Of a stretch of 64,000 nt of DNA, positions 17,818 through 27,029 are shown in pieces. The notes under the pieces are model-generated. The model did not search any database. It was not told the origin of the DNA and saw only the letters and a list, made by a program, of their open reading frames with translations. Both the position numbers and the translations under genes were made by a program. Each line of letters begins with the position of its first letter. Positions within the stretch are counted from its first letter, which is position 1. Origin of the DNA: Hyphomicrobium sp. (GTDB lineage: Bacteria > Pseudomonadota > Alphaproteobacteria > Rhizobiales > Hyphomicrobiaceae); assembly GCA_002928515.1 (NCBI GenBank), contig PERI01000004.1, positions 186,001 to 250,000 on the forward strand, given 5' to 3'.

Positions 17818-19002
17818 TTATTCCGCGGCTTCAAGGCTCGTTTCTTCCAGCGCATGGGCGATAACTTTGCGCATCAGGCTCGGCAAGGCTGCGGCGTGAA
17901 GGTCGCGGCGTTTGACCCACACGCAGCGCTCTTGCTCGGCCCAGAACGTAAGCGTGGCATCGACAGGCACGAGCGCGCGATGCACCATCAGTTCTAATTT
18001 GAAATGCGTGAAAACGTGCACAACGGGCGTCGGAACGGCCCACCAGCGCGTTGTGACCGGTGCCGCGCGCCGCGCATCTTTCTCGGGCGGCAGAACATCG
18101 CCCCAGTCCGTTGAAGGTACTTCTAACATGCCGCCGAGTAGTCCGGCTTCAGGGCGGCGGCGCAGTAGCACGGCGCCGTCCTCACGCAACACCAGAAATG
18201 CATGCCCATAGCGATTGGGGCGAGCGGCTTTGGCGGTTTTGATGGGAAGCGTTTCGGCGATGCCATGCGCATGAGCAGCGCAATCTTGCTGAAGTGGACA
18301 CATGAGACATGACGGACGTTTGGGAGAACAGATTTGCGCGCCGAGGTCCATCATCGCCTGCGCGTAGTCACCGGCGCGCTTGGATGGTGTGAGCGTTGCG
18401 GCGAGACGTTTGATTTCCGGTTTTGATTTGGGCAGCGGCTGGCGCACGGAAAACAAGCGGGCAATCACGCGCTCAATATTGCCATCCACGGGTGTCGCTT
18501 TGTGGCCGTAGGCAATCGCCGCGATGGCAGCGGCGGTATAAGGGCCAATGCCCGGTAGATCGCGCAATTCCGCTTCAGTTGGAGGGAAAACACCGTCGTA
18601 TTTTGCGGCGACTGTGTCGGCGCAGGCTTTGAGATTGCGGGCGCGGGAATAATACCCAAGCCCGGCCCACATTTGGAGAACTTCGTCTTGCGATGCGGCG
18701 GCAAGATCGGCGACTGTCGGCCAGCGTGCAACAAACTTTTCAAAATACGGTACGACGGCCTTCACGGTCGTCTGTTGCAACATGATTTCCGAGAGCCAGA
18801 CGCGATAGGGGTCGGCTTTGCGGCGTGGCCCGTAGCGCCATGGCAAGTGGCGGCGTTCGGCATCGTACCAGGCAAGCAATGCGCGCACGGTGTCTGGCCC
18901 CGCAGGTCGCAGTGGCAAATTCATCTGCTTCCGTTGCTTTTGCGCCAAAGCGCCCATGCATTCCTCAATCGGTTTTCGCGCGGGTTTATCGAATCGGCTC
19001 AA
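17818..19002 (-). CDS. mutY: A/G-specific adenine DNA glycosylase
   Basis: MutY removes adenine mispaired with 8-oxoguanine. The HhH-GPD domain shows MLQQTTVKAVVPYFEKF, GLGYYSRARNL, the hairpin-helix DLPGIGPYTAAAIAAIAYG and catalytic PVDGNIERVIARLF. The 4Fe-4S loop follows as CSPKRPSCLMCPLQQDC (Cx6Cx2Cx5C). The C-terminal Nudix-like domain that reads 8-oxoG is present (about residues 260-385). At 394 residues it is slightly long because of a basic N-terminal extension (MSRFDKPARKPIEECMGALAQKQRK); a start at MNLPLRPAG is also possible. It is divergent from the DUF721 gene and its stop touches that of ccrM. Confidence 0.95.
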   Translation of the reverse strand: MSRFDKPARKPIEECMGALAQKQRKQMNLPLRPAGPDTVRALLAWYDAERRHLPWRYGPRRKADPYRVWLSEIMLQQTTVKAVVPYFEKFVARWPTVADLAAASQDEVLQMWAGLGYYSRARNLKACADTVAAKYDGVFPPTEAELRDLPGIGPYTAAAIAAIAYGHKATPVDGNIERVIARLFSVRQPLPKSKPEIKRLAATLTPSKRAGDYAQAMMDLGAQICSPKRPSCLMCPLQQDCAAHAHGIAETLPIKTAKAARPNRYGHAFLVLREDGAVLLRRRPEAGLLGGMLEVPSTDWGDVLPPEKDARRAAPVTTRWWAVPTPVVHVFTHFKLELMVHRALVPVDATLTFWAEQERCVWVKRRDLHAAALPSLMRKVIAHALEETSLEAAE

Positions 19003-19021
19003 AGATGGTAGCCCTCAATCG

Positions 19022-19621
19022 ATGATCCTGAAACGACTGGGCGGCCACGCACCCGAGATGTTGACAACTATGATGCCAAACACCCCGCAGCGCCTTTTAC
19101 CACCTGATCGGCGCAGCAAGACCGGCAGCTTTGCGCGAGCGGCCGGCAGCTTCGTCCCAAAGCTGACGGCGAAAGTGTTTGAGAAATACGGATTTCACAG
19201 CGCGGAGATCATGACCTCTTGGACCAGAGTTGTGGGCGCCGATATTGCTGCCATCTCAGAACCTGAGCGCCTGAAATGGCCGCGTGGTGCAGGCCATCTC
19301 GATGGCGACCGTGGGGATCACAAACAGATTAGTGCTGCGATCCTTATACTTCGCGTCGATCCGGCGCATGCACTCGATGTCGAGTATCGCAGCGGGGAGA
19401 TTGTTGACCGGATCAACCGCTATTTCGGCTATCGGGCAGTGCAGGGACTGAAGATTCTCCAAGTCCCGTTGCAAGACAATCCTGCATCTGAGTTTGTGCC
19501 TATGGCCCATGTCAGTGCACCACCCGCGCCAGTCGAGGTAGAAGCTGTTGCAGAACAAGGTTTGAAAGACGCGTTGACGGCCCTTTGGAGCAGTGTGACG
19601 AGCCAGCGATCACGCCGCTAA
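19022..19621 (+). CDS. DUF721 / DciA-like protein
   Basis: The 199-residue product (from ATG 19022) contains a DUF721 domain: ...SWTRVVGADIAAISEPERLKWPRG, LILRVDPAHALDVEYRSGEIVDRINRYFGYRAVQGLKI. DciA, a DUF721 protein, is the ancestral loader or operator of replicative helicase DnaB in bacteria lacking DnaC/DnaI, so that is the best candidate role; the alphaproteobacterial version is longer and less studied. The frame is open further upstream but that part overlaps the divergent mutY start, so it is excluded. It precedes the two DsbA-type genes and smc on the same strand, as in many Rhizobiales. Confidence 0.8.
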   Translation: MILKRLGGHAPEMLTTMMPNTPQRLLPPDRRSKTGSFARAAGSFVPKLTAKVFEKYGFHSAEIMTSWTRVVGADIAAISEPERLKWPRGAGHLDGDRGDHKQISAAILILRVDPAHALDVEYRSGEIVDRINRYFGYRAVQGLKILQVPLQDNPASEFVPMAHVSAPPAPVEVEAVAEQGLKDALTALWSSVTSQRSRR

Positions 19622-19773
19622 TTCGGGCGCTAAATCATCATTACGGGTCATTCAGTTGCCATTCACGGGGGTTTTGCCTTAATCGGGTATCGGTTCCGTG
19701 TTAGGCGGGGCCAAATTCCGCCCCGTCCGCACATCGCGCTGCCGGTGAGCGCCCGCGCAAAGGAGCCACTACT

Positions 19774-20472
19774 TTGACTTGTCTCACATATTCGGTCGCG
19801 ACCAAAACCGTTCAGCGACGCATGTTCATGGCTTCGGCCGCGATGGCTGTTGCGTTCGTTGCTGGCTTCGCGTCCTCGCCCGCCTTGGCGCAAAAAAAGC
19901 CATCTGGCCCAGCCGAAGTTCCGGTTGAGGAACTGATGAAGCCGACAGACTTGCCAGACATCGCTATTGGACCGGCTGACGCTAAAGTCACGGTCGTTGA
20001 ATATGCGTCGATGACATGTGGGCATTGCGCAAATTTTGCCACCAAAGTTTTCCCTGAAATCAAAACCAAGTATGTCGATAGCGGCAAAATCCGCTTTATT
20101 ATGCGCGAATTCCCACTCGATAACTTGGCAGCTGCCGCTTCGATGTTGTCGCGATGCGCTGGCGGCGACAAATCTCTGCCGATGATCGAAACGCTTTACG
20201 AAAAGCAAGCCGACTGGGCGTTTACGAATGGTAATCCGGTGCCGAAGCTGTTCGATATCGCCAAGCAGGCGGGCTTTACACAGGAAAGCTTCGACAAGTG
20301 CCTGACGGACCAGAAGTTGCTCGATCAAGTCACGGCGCAGCGCACGCGTGCCAGCGAAACCTTTGGTGTGGCTTCGACGCCAACGTTTTTCATCAACGGT
20401 AAACGCTTGACGGAAACGCCCACTCTTGCCGCTTTCGATAAGGTGATCGAGCCGCTTCTGGCTGCACAGTAA
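19774..20472 (+). CDS. DsbA family thiol:disulfide oxidoreductase, exported
   Basis: This 232-residue protein has a signal peptide (hydrophobic MFMASAAMAVAFVAGFASSPALA, cleavage near AQKK) and a Thioredoxin_4/DsbA domain with active site CGHC in VVEYASMTCGHCANF and cis-proline loop VASTPTFFING. It should act in the periplasm on disulfides. Two further cysteines (in SRCAGG and DKCLTD) are typical of this group. It starts with TTG 19774, supported by AAAGGAG 8 bases upstream. A second, lipoprotein paralogue follows after 11 bases, so they are co-transcribed, probably with smc. Confidence 0.92.
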   Translation: MTCLTYSVATKTVQRRMFMASAAMAVAFVAGFASSPALAQKKPSGPAEVPVEELMKPTDLPDIAIGPADAKVTVVEYASMTCGHCANFATKVFPEIKTKYVDSGKIRFIMREFPLDNLAAAASMLSRCAGGDKSLPMIETLYEKQADWAFTNGNPVPKLFDIAKQAGFTQESFDKCLTDQKLLDQVTAQRTRASETFGVASTPTFFINGKRLTETPTLAAFDKVIEPLLAAQ

Positions 20473-20483
20473 GCACCAGAGGT

Positions 20484-21293
20484 ATGATCCATATTCGCCG
20501 AAACACAGTTCTCAGCGCCGCTATTCTCGGGCTCACTATTTGGCTTGGCGGTTGCAGCGCTGATTTACTTCCTCAAACGGCGAAGCTGTCTCAAGAAGCT
20601 TCCACCGCGGGCAGCGCCTACCCGTCTATTTCGGCGGATACCAAAGAGGAAATGCCCAACCCGTTCGGTGATCCTCACGCCAAGCCTAGCGGTGGACGCG
20701 AAGTCATTGATCAGCCTACGAAAGCTGACATTTTAGCAGTCGGGCCGTTGCCGGAAATGTCTTGGGGCAACGCCAATGCGCCTGTGACGATTGTCAAATA
20801 TGCATCTCTGACCTGCCAGCATTGCAAAAGATTTCACGCCGAGACGTTTCCCGAACTCAAACGGGCTTACATCGACACGGGCAAAGTTCGCTTTATACTC
20901 CGAGAGTTCCCGATTGGCCGCACATCAGGCATGGCGACGATCGCTCTGCGATGTGCACCACCTGACAAGTATTTGGAGCTGTACGGAAAATTCCTCAACC
21001 AGCAGACCGCTTGGGTGTCCCAGGAGGTTCGCCTTGATCCCATTTTTGCTGTGGCACAACAGGTGGGGATGACGCGGGCGCAGTTTGACGCCTGCCGCGA
21101 GAATCAAGGCATGATTGAAGGACTTAAGTGGATTAAGGATCGCGGACGCAAGCTCGGCATTATCGGTACGCCGAACTTCTTTGTTGGCGATAAGCTCGTG
21201 AAAAGTGTGCTGACCATGGCAGAAATCCGCGCGCTCGTTGAGCCGCAACTTCAGTCAGGCAGCCCGGCATCAGCGGCCGTTCAGCCGCAGTAG
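20484..21293 (+). CDS. DsbA family thioredoxin-domain lipoprotein
   Basis: A second DsbA-like protein of 269 residues. Its signal (MIHIRRNTVLSAAILGLTIWLGGC) ends in a lipobox LGGC, so it is probably lipid-anchored, unlike its upstream neighbour. After a linker of about 60 residues rich in Pro/Ser/Lys comes the domain with active site CQHC in IVKYASLTCQHCKRF and cis-proline IIGTPNFFVG. The two proteins share FPE.K..Y.D.GK.RFI.REFP, showing they are tandem paralogues. Different active-site dipeptides (GH versus QH) suggest different redox potentials, which is inference. The end overlaps no gene; smc starts 55 bases later. Confidence 0.9.
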   Translation: MIHIRRNTVLSAAILGLTIWLGGCSADLLPQTAKLSQEASTAGSAYPSISADTKEEMPNPFGDPHAKPSGGREVIDQPTKADILAVGPLPEMSWGNANAPVTIVKYASLTCQHCKRFHAETFPELKRAYIDTGKVRFILREFPIGRTSGMATIALRCAPPDKYLELYGKFLNQQTAWVSQEVRLDPIFAVAQQVGMTRAQFDACRENQGMIEGLKWIKDRGRKLGIIGTPNFFVGDKLVKSVLTMAEIRALVEPQLQSGSPASAAVQPQ

Positions 21294-21348
21294 TGCGCAC
21301 GGGTTCATCGTGCTGGCGTCGCGCGGCCCCTTCGAGGACACGTCGATC

Positions 21349-24300
21349 ATGCGCATGACCAAGCTTCGGCTTCTCGGCTTCAAATCATTTGTTGAAGCGA
21401 CCGAGCTGATGATCGAGCCGGGCCTGACCGGTGTTGTCGGTCCCAACGGCTGCGGCAAGTCCAATTTGCTCGAAGCCCTTCGCTGGGTGATGGGTGAGAC
21501 GTCGCACAAGTCGATGCGTGCTGCCGCGATGGATGACGTCATTTTTTCCGGCACGACGACGCGGCCCGAGCGTTCGACGGCAGAAGTGACGATGTTCCTC
21601 GATAACAGTGAACGGCTGGCGCCAGCCGAGTTCAACGATTCCGATGTCTTGGAAATTACTCGACGGATCGAGCGCGAGGCAGGCTCTGCTTATCGCATCA
21701 ATGGGCGCGATGTGCGTGCGCGTGACGTGAAGGTGTTGTTCGAAGATGCGTCGAGCGGCGCGCGTTCTCCAGCGCTTGTGCGTCAGGGACAGATCGGCGA
21801 GCTCGTCAACGCCAAGCCTGAGCAGAGGCGGCGGATCTTAGAAGACGCGGCTGGTATTGCCGGATTACATACGCGACGTCACGAAGCGGAACTGCGCCTT
21901 CGGGCCGCCGAGGCCAACTTGGCACGTCTTGCCGATGTGTTGGGACAATTGGCAAGCCAAGCCGAGAGTTTGAAGCGACAGGCGCGGCAGGCCAAGCGCT
22001 ATAAGGAAATCTCTGTCGAAATCCGCCAGCAGGAAGCCCTCTCTCTGCATCTTGCGTGGCAAGAGGCCCAAGCGTCAGTGACGTTGGAAGAAAACGAACT
22101 CTCTGCGGCTCTCACGCGCCTGGGCGCTGCGACGGAATCTGAGTCTAAAGCATTTGGCGACGAAATGCGTTTGGCGGAATCCTTACCGACGCTGCGCGAG
22201 GCCGAGGCGACAAAATCTGCGATCCTTGCGCGCTTCAAAATCGAGCAAGACAATCTTGATCGTGAAGCTGAACGTGCGAGCAATCGTGCACGCGAACTCG
22301 ATGCGCGCATCAAGCAGCTTGAGACCGACGTGGCGCGCGAAAGCGGATTTATTCGTGAAGCCAAAGAGACATTGGTGCATCTGGAAGCCGATCTTGCGGC
22401 GATCAAAGATGCGGAACAGAATGCAGCCGGTGATGAAGAGACTGTGCGCGCTGAACTCGATGCCGCTGAACACAAGCGGGTCGAGACAGACGCGCATTTT
22501 GCCGACGTGACGCATAAGGCCGCCGAAGTGCGCGCTAAAATGCGCAGCTTCGAAGCGGCATTGAGCGAACGCAAGGAAACGGTTGCGAAAATTACCCGCC
22601 AGTTATTGGGGCTCGATGGGCAGATCCGCGATCTCACTCAGGCGGCACCGGATGCGATTAAACTGTCTGAAATTTCCGACCGGGGTTTGACGCTTGGAAA
22701 CGAGATTTCCACGATTGAAGCGCAGGCCATTGCGGCAGAAGAGGCGACCCGCACGGCACAAGCCGCCGCGCGGCAGCGTCGCGATGAGGCTGCGCGCGTG
22801 CGGCTTGCGGCCAATGCGTTTTCCACCGAGCGCGATACCATTGCCAAGTTGCTTGCGCCTGTAAATGATGGCGACTTTCCGCCCGTCGTCGATCATATGC
22901 GCGTGTCGCCTGGCTATGAAACCGCGCTCGGGGCTGCCCTTGGCGACGATCTCGAAGCACCGATTGCAACCGATGCCAGTATCCATTGGCGTCACATGGA
23001 TTTGGCCACTGATGAGCATGCTTTGCCGGCCGATGCCGAGCCGCTCGTTATGCATGTCGAAGCGCCCGCAGCCTTGACGCGACGGTTAAGACAGATCGGT
23101 GTCGTCGGTCGGGCCGATGGTCACCGTCTGCAACCGCATTTGAAACCGGGCCAGCGTCTCGTGTCTCGCGAAGGTGACTTGTGGCGGTGGGATGGATTTG
23201 TGGCTGCCGCCGATGGCGTCACTCCGGCTGCGCAACGATTGGCCCACAAGAATCGCTTACTCGACCTTGATCGTCGCGCCGCGCACGTCTTGAATGAAGC
23301 CAAGGATACGATCGACGCCGAGCGAGAAGCCGCTGAAGCAGCATCTCATGCTGAAAGCGAAGAGCGGCGGTTGCGCCAGCTTTGGCGCGATAAGCAAGCC
23401 GAACTTGCCGATGTGCGCCAGAAACTCACGGCGATGGAACGCTTATCGCGCGACAGTGAAACCAAGCTTGCTGCCGTGACCGCCCAGCGCTTGCGTGCTG
23501 ACGAAGACCTGACGACGGCGCAAGCGCGGCATGTCGAGATCGAAGCTCACATCGTCGAGATGAGCCAAGGTGAAGACCTTGAGCCGCAGTTGAAGGCGGC
23601 GCAGACGGACGCGGAACAGGCACGACGCGCGGTGGCCGAAGCGCGCGTCAAACTTGGCAGCATCGAACGCGACCGGCAAATTCGGTCCGAGCGCATTCGT
23701 CATGTCACGGCCGACTTGGCCCGCTGGCAGACGCGTCAAGCCAGTGCGGAAGAGCAAGTTGCGACGCTTGATGCGCGCCTTGCCGAAGCACGTACCGAAC
23801 TGGAAACGTACGCGGGCTTGCCGGAGAAAATCGCTCAGCAACGCGAAACTCTACTGTCTGAATTATCGCGAGCCGACAGTGAGCGGAAATCGGCAGCCGA
23901 TGCATTGGCGACGGCGGAAAATGCCGTTCGTACTGCGACGCAAGCGTTGCGACAGATTCAAGCCGAGGTTAGTGCGGCCCGCGAAGCCAAGGCGCGGATC
24001 GAAACACGCCTGGAAAGTGCGCGGCAGCGTCGCCAGGACGAAGCGCGTCGCATTCGCGAAACATTCGAAGTGGCACCAGAGAATTGTTTATCGCTCGCAG
24101 AGCTGAAGCCGAATGCGACGCTGCCGTCGCTCGTGGATGTTGAAAGAAGCTTGACGAAATTGAAAGCTGATCGCGAACGGTTGGGTGGCGTTAACCTGCA
24201 AGCTGACGACGATCTCGTTTCACTCTCGGCGCAACTCGACAGCATGAATGCAGAGAGCAACGACGTCGAACAGGCAATAGCCAAGCTGCGTGTTGCGATC

Positions 24301-24810
24301 GGTCAGCTGAACCGAGAGGGTAAGGCGCGTCTCGATGAAGCGTTCAAAACCGTCAACGGCCATTTCGAGCGTTTGTTCACGCACTTATTTGGTGGCGGTG
24401 AAGCGCGCCTAGAAATGATCGAGAGCCCGGAAGATCCGCTCGAAGGCGGTCTTGAAATTATTGCTAAGCCGCCTGGTAAAAAGCCAGCCACGTTGTCATT
24501 GCTGTCGGGCGGCGAGCAAACATTAACCGCGTTATCGCTCATTTTTGCGGTGTTTTTGACCAACCCTTCGCCGATTTGCGTTCTCGATGAGGTCGATGCG
24601 CCGCTCGACGATGCCAACGTCGATAGGTTCTGTCGCTTGATGGAACAAATGGCGGCCGAGACGGCCACGCGCTTTCTCGTTATCACGCATCATCCTATGA
24701 CGATGGCGCGCATGAACCGGTTGTTTGGTGTCACGATGGCGGAAAAAGGCGTTTCCCAATTGGTGTCGGTCGATTTGCAAACGGCACAGAGTTTCCAGGA
24801 AGCGGTGTAG
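21349..24810 (+). CDS. smc: chromosome partition protein SMC
   Basis: The 1153-residue protein is the SMC ATPase that, with ScpA/ScpB, compacts and segregates the chromosome. It begins MRMTKLRLLGFKSFVEATEL; Walker A is GPNGCGKSN (residues 31-39). Long Arg/Glu/Ala-rich coiled coils flank a hinge near residues 500-640. The C-terminal head has the ABC signature LSGGEQTLTALSL and Walker B CVLDEVDAPLDDANV. The start at 21349 is chosen because the earlier open frame overlaps the preceding lipoprotein gene and does not resemble SMC. ScpA and ScpB are not in the window. Confidence 0.96.
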   Translation: MRMTKLRLLGFKSFVEATELMIEPGLTGVVGPNGCGKSNLLEALRWVMGETSHKSMRAAAMDDVIFSGTTTRPERSTAEVTMFLDNSERLAPAEFNDSDVLEITRRIEREAGSAYRINGRDVRARDVKVLFEDASSGARSPALVRQGQIGELVNAKPEQRRRILEDAAGIAGLHTRRHEAELRLRAAEANLARLADVLGQLASQAESLKRQARQAKRYKEISVEIRQQEALSLHLAWQEAQASVTLEENELSAALTRLGAATESESKAFGDEMRLAESLPTLREAEATKSAILARFKIEQDNLDREAERASNRARELDARIKQLETDVARESGFIREAKETLVHLEADLAAIKDAEQNAAGDEETVRAELDAAEHKRVETDAHFADVTHKAAEVRAKMRSFEAALSERKETVAKITRQLLGLDGQIRDLTQAAPDAIKLSEISDRGLTLGNEISTIEAQAIAAEEATRTAQAAARQRRDEAARVRLAANAFSTERDTIAKLLAPVNDGDFPPVVDHMRVSPGYETALGAALGDDLEAPIATDASIHWRHMDLATDEHALPADAEPLVMHVEAPAALTRRLRQIGVVGRADGHRLQPHLKPGQRLVSREGDLWRWDGFVAAADGVTPAAQRLAHKNRLLDLDRRAAHVLNEAKDTIDAEREAAEAASHAESEERRLRQLWRDKQAELADVRQKLTAMERLSRDSETKLAAVTAQRLRADEDLTTAQARHVEIEAHIVEMSQGEDLEPQLKAAQTDAEQARRAVAEARVKLGSIERDRQIRSERIRHVTADLARWQTRQASAEEQVATLDARLAEARTELETYAGLPEKIAQQRETLLSELSRADSERKSAADALATAENAVRTATQALRQIQAEVSAAREAKARIETRLESARQRRQDEARRIRETFEVAPENCLSLAELKPNATLPSLVDVERSLTKLKADRERLGGVNLQADDDLVSLSAQLDSMNAESNDVEQAIAKLRVAIGQLNREGKARLDEAFKTVNGHFERLFTHLFGGGEARLEMIESPEDPLEGGLEIIAKPPGKKPATLSLLSGGEQTLTALSLIFAVFLTNPSPICVLDEVDAPLDDANVDRFCRLMEQMAAETATRFLVITHHPMTMARMNRLFGVTMAEKGVSQLVSVDLQTAQSFQEAV

Positions 24811-24920
24811 TTTAAACGCTTTGAGGGGATTTCAGGCGGCCGATTTGCTCATCAGGCTCATTTGGGAACTTTCGCGGGTTTTAGCCGTTTTCTCTGCAGT
24901 GTTTCAAAGGAGCTTGCAGA

Positions 24921-25238
24921 ATGAAAAGCCCGCAAAACGTCAATCCTACAAAGCCGGTGATTTCTACCACCGACGCGCGACAGGGCAATGCCAAGGAATC
25001 TAACTTGCGTGTGCTGACGATGTCGCTCGTGATGGCTGTCGCCGTTGGTGCGCTTCTTGTCGGCGCATTCTGGTTTACGACGTCTCCGGACATTGACGCG
25101 AGTTCTGGCGCGCCAGCCGGTGAAACTACGCAGCGCGTAATTGTTCCAGATATGACATCTCCAACAACGACGGAAACGGCGCCAGTTCAAGTGGAGCCAC
25201 CCACGGCACCTCCGGTCAACCCAACTCCGACGCCATAA
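24921..25238 (+). CDS. small single-pass membrane protein with Thr/Pro-rich tail
   Basis: This 105-residue protein has a polar N-terminus, one transmembrane segment (MSLVMAVAVGALLVGAFWF, about residues 34-52) and a Pro/Thr-rich periplasmic tail ending PPVNPTPTP. The ATG follows AAAGGAG with ideal spacing. A hairpin terminator begins 60 bases after the stop. No known domain is recognised; it could be a small envelope protein. It lies between smc and the ATP synthase operon. Confidence 0.72.
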   Translation: MKSPQNVNPTKPVISTTDARQGNAKESNLRVLTMSLVMAVAVGALLVGAFWFTTSPDIDASSGAPAGETTQRVIVPDMTSPTTTETAPVQVEPPTAPPVNPTPTP

Positions 25239-25297
25239 TTCGTCGGTCACAGTCCGCGCAGTCCCCTCTGCTGCGGGAGTCGTATCACGGCTCACCA

Positions 25298-25337
25298 GGC
25301 GACCTCCGTTCCCCCCATCGGAGGTCGCCATTTATTT
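25298..25337 (+). terminator. rho-independent terminator before the atp operon
   Basis: An 11-bp perfect stem (GGCGACCTCCG / CGGAGGTCGCC) with a 10-base loop, followed by ATTTATTT. It should end transcripts from smc and the small membrane protein. Confidence 0.85.
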
Positions 25338-25400
25338 GACTACTGTTTGAGAAATGGTCGAGACTTATGGCTTGGCCTGCGCGGTTTCGCCATACCTTCA

Positions 25401-25419
25401 GGGCCCTTCAAAAGGGCCC
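25401..25419. repeat. inverted repeat just upstream of the atp promoter
   Basis: GGGCCCTT and AAGGGCCC with a 3-base spacer, followed by ATTTCC. It lies 7 bases before the TTGACA box. It may be a second, weaker terminator or a regulatory hairpin. Confidence 0.5.
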
Positions 25420-25425
25420 ATTTCC

Positions 25426-25455
25426 TTGACACTCGGCGGCTCGCGAAACTATGGT
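25426..25455 (+). promoter_or_regulatory. sigma-70-like promoter of the atp operon
   Basis: TTGACA (25426-25431), an 18-base spacer and TATGGT (25450-25455). It lies 62 bases upstream of the preferred atpI start (25517) and just after two hairpins, so it is well placed to drive atpI-B-E-b'-b. Confidence 0.6.
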
Positions 25456-25516
25456 GCCGCCCGTTGAGACCTCCGGCGCATCAGGTTTTCCCGCTGTCAA
25501 TCGGATCGAAATTGCC

Positions 25517-25921
25517 ATGTCTGAGAACGACAAGGGGTCTGGCCCCGGACGTGGCGAAATTAGTCCTGAAGAACGCGAGGCCTTGAAGCGGCGTTCCGAA
25601 GGGATCGGCAGGCGGCTCGATGAGGTTCAATATCGTCAAAATGTCGGGCGCCCCCAGAACAATGTTCGGGGTGCTGCTTACGGCCAAGCCTTCAAAATTG
25701 CCGCAGAGCTTGTGGCTGGCATCGTTGTCGGCGGCGGGATCGGTTGGTTTTTAGATCAGCAGTTCGGCACTCTGCCGTTTCTGATGGTTTTGTTCGTGGT
25801 GCTCGGTTTCGCTGCCGGGTTACTGAACGTCATTCGCGGAGCGCAGCAGGCGCAGGCCAAGGCCGAACATCTGCAACGTTCTGCTCCGTCCGTACCGGAC
25901 GACCAAGACGACGAGAAGTAG
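25517..25921 (+). CDS. atpI: ATP synthase protein I (AtpI, AtpZ-like)
   Basis: A 134-residue accessory protein of the F-ATPase, thought to help c-ring assembly or Mg/Ca supply. It has a charged N-terminal half (EEREALKRRSEGIGRRLDEVQYRQ), then two transmembrane helices around AAELVAGIVVGGGIGWFLDQQFGTLPFLMVLFVVLGFAAGLLNVIRG, the AtpI/AtpZ pattern. It begins at ATG 25517; an in-frame start 22 codons upstream would overlap the likely promoter. atpB follows after 12 bases. Confidence 0.88.
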   Translation: MSENDKGSGPGRGEISPEEREALKRRSEGIGRRLDEVQYRQNVGRPQNNVRGAAYGQAFKIAAELVAGIVVGGGIGWFLDQQFGTLPFLMVLFVVLGFAAGLLNVIRGAQQAQAKAEHLQRSAPSVPDDQDDEK

Positions 25922-25933
25922 GGGAGCCTGGTT

Positions 25934-26683
25934 GTGGCAGCAGATGCGGGTGGCGGGCACGGGCCTATGAGCCAATTCGAGATCAAGCGGTACTTTCCGC
26001 TCGATCTTTTTGGACAGGACGCTTCGTTCACGAATTCTTCTTTGTTCATGGTCATCGCGGTCGCATCGATCACGTTGTTTTTTGCCGCTGCCATGCGCAA
26101 CCGCGCGCTCGTTCCAGGCCGGATGCAGTCGCTGGCTGAAATGTCCTACGAATTCATTGCCAACATGGTGCGCGATAACGTCGGTGACGAGGGCATGAAA
26201 TACTTCCCCTTCATCTTCTCGCTGTTCGTCTTCGTGCTGGTTTTGAACATGCTGGGCATGATCCCTGGCACGTTCACGGTGACGAGCCACATCATCGTCA
26301 CGTTTGCACTTGCTGCGTTGGTGTTTTTAGTCGTGACCGCCATTGGCTTTGCGCGTCATGGCCTGGGTTATCTGAAATTGTTCGTTCCCGATGGCGTGCC
26401 GATTTGGCTGATGCCTTTGATCGTGCCGATCGAGCTTATTTCGTATTTGATCCGCCCGGTCAGCCTTTCAGTGCGTTTGTTCGCCAACATGATGGCGGGT
26501 CACACGATGTTGAAAGTGTTCGCTGGCTTTGCTGTCAGCTTGCCAGTGTTCGCCAAAGCAGCGCCTGTGTTGTTCACGACGGCATTCACTGGTCTTGAAT
26601 TCGTCGTGGCGTTTCTTCAGGCCTTCATCTTCACGGTGCTCACCTGCATCTACCTCAACGATGCGGTGAACATGCACCACTAA
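25934..26683 (+). CDS. atpB: F0F1 ATP synthase subunit a
   Basis: Subunit a forms the two proton half-channels of F0 in the inner membrane. The 249-residue protein shows about six hydrophobic helices and the essential arginine in SLSVRLFANMMAGH, with FLQAFIFTVLTCIYLNDAVNMHH at the C-terminus, as in other Alphaproteobacteria. It starts at GTG 25934, after GGGGAGCC. It is second in the atp operon, 12 bases after atpI. Confidence 0.96.
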   Translation: MAADAGGGHGPMSQFEIKRYFPLDLFGQDASFTNSSLFMVIAVASITLFFAAAMRNRALVPGRMQSLAEMSYEFIANMVRDNVGDEGMKYFPFIFSLFVFVLVLNMLGMIPGTFTVTSHIIVTFALAALVFLVVTAIGFARHGLGYLKLFVPDGVPIWLMPLIVPIELISYLIRPVSLSVRLFANMMAGHTMLKVFAGFAVSLPVFAKAAPVLFTTAFTGLEFVVAFLQAFIFTVLTCIYLNDAVNMHH

Positions 26684-26769
26684 AATTCAGGGCTCGGGCG
26701 GTTGAGGCCGCTCGTCGCTTTGTTTGATTTCTAACAATTCTAACCGAGATAAACTCAAGGGAGACTATC

Positions 26770-26994
26770 ATGGACGCAGCAGCAGCAAAATATATCGGTG
26801 CAGGCCTTGCCTGCTTCGCGCTTATCGGTGCCGGCATCGGCATCGGCAACATCTTCGGCAACTATCTTGCTGGCGCACTTCGTAACCCTTCGGCTGCTCC
26901 TGGCCAGTTCACAAACTTGCTGATCGGCTTCGCGCTTGCTGAAGCAACCGGCCTGTTCGGCTTGCTCGTTGCTCTCATCATCCTGTTCGGTTGA
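26770..26994 (+). CDS. atpE: F0F1 ATP synthase subunit c
   Basis: A 74-residue hairpin of two transmembrane helices that forms the rotor ring. The glycine-rich first helix ([11 protein letters not shown]) and the proton-carrying Glu in [17 protein letters not shown] are present; the polar loop is RNPSA. An 86-base gap separates it from atpB, with AAGGGAG before the ATG, consistent with the extra translation needed for a multicopy subunit. Confidence 0.97.
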   Translation: MDAAAAKYIGAGLACFALIGAGIGIGNIFGNYLAGALRNPSAAPGQFTNLLIGFALAEATGLFGLLVALIILFG

Positions 26995-27029
26995 TCGTCA
27001 GTTTTCGATCAACGTCTGGAGGAGCCACG

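Noticed and set aside
18890-19021. N-terminal extension of the DUF721 gene
   Set aside because: It overlaps the divergent mutY start and reads as Cys/Phe-rich shadow sequence unlike the family.
19707-19728. GC-rich inverted repeat before the first DsbA gene
   Set aside because: Only a 6-bp stem and no T-run; not enough for a terminator.
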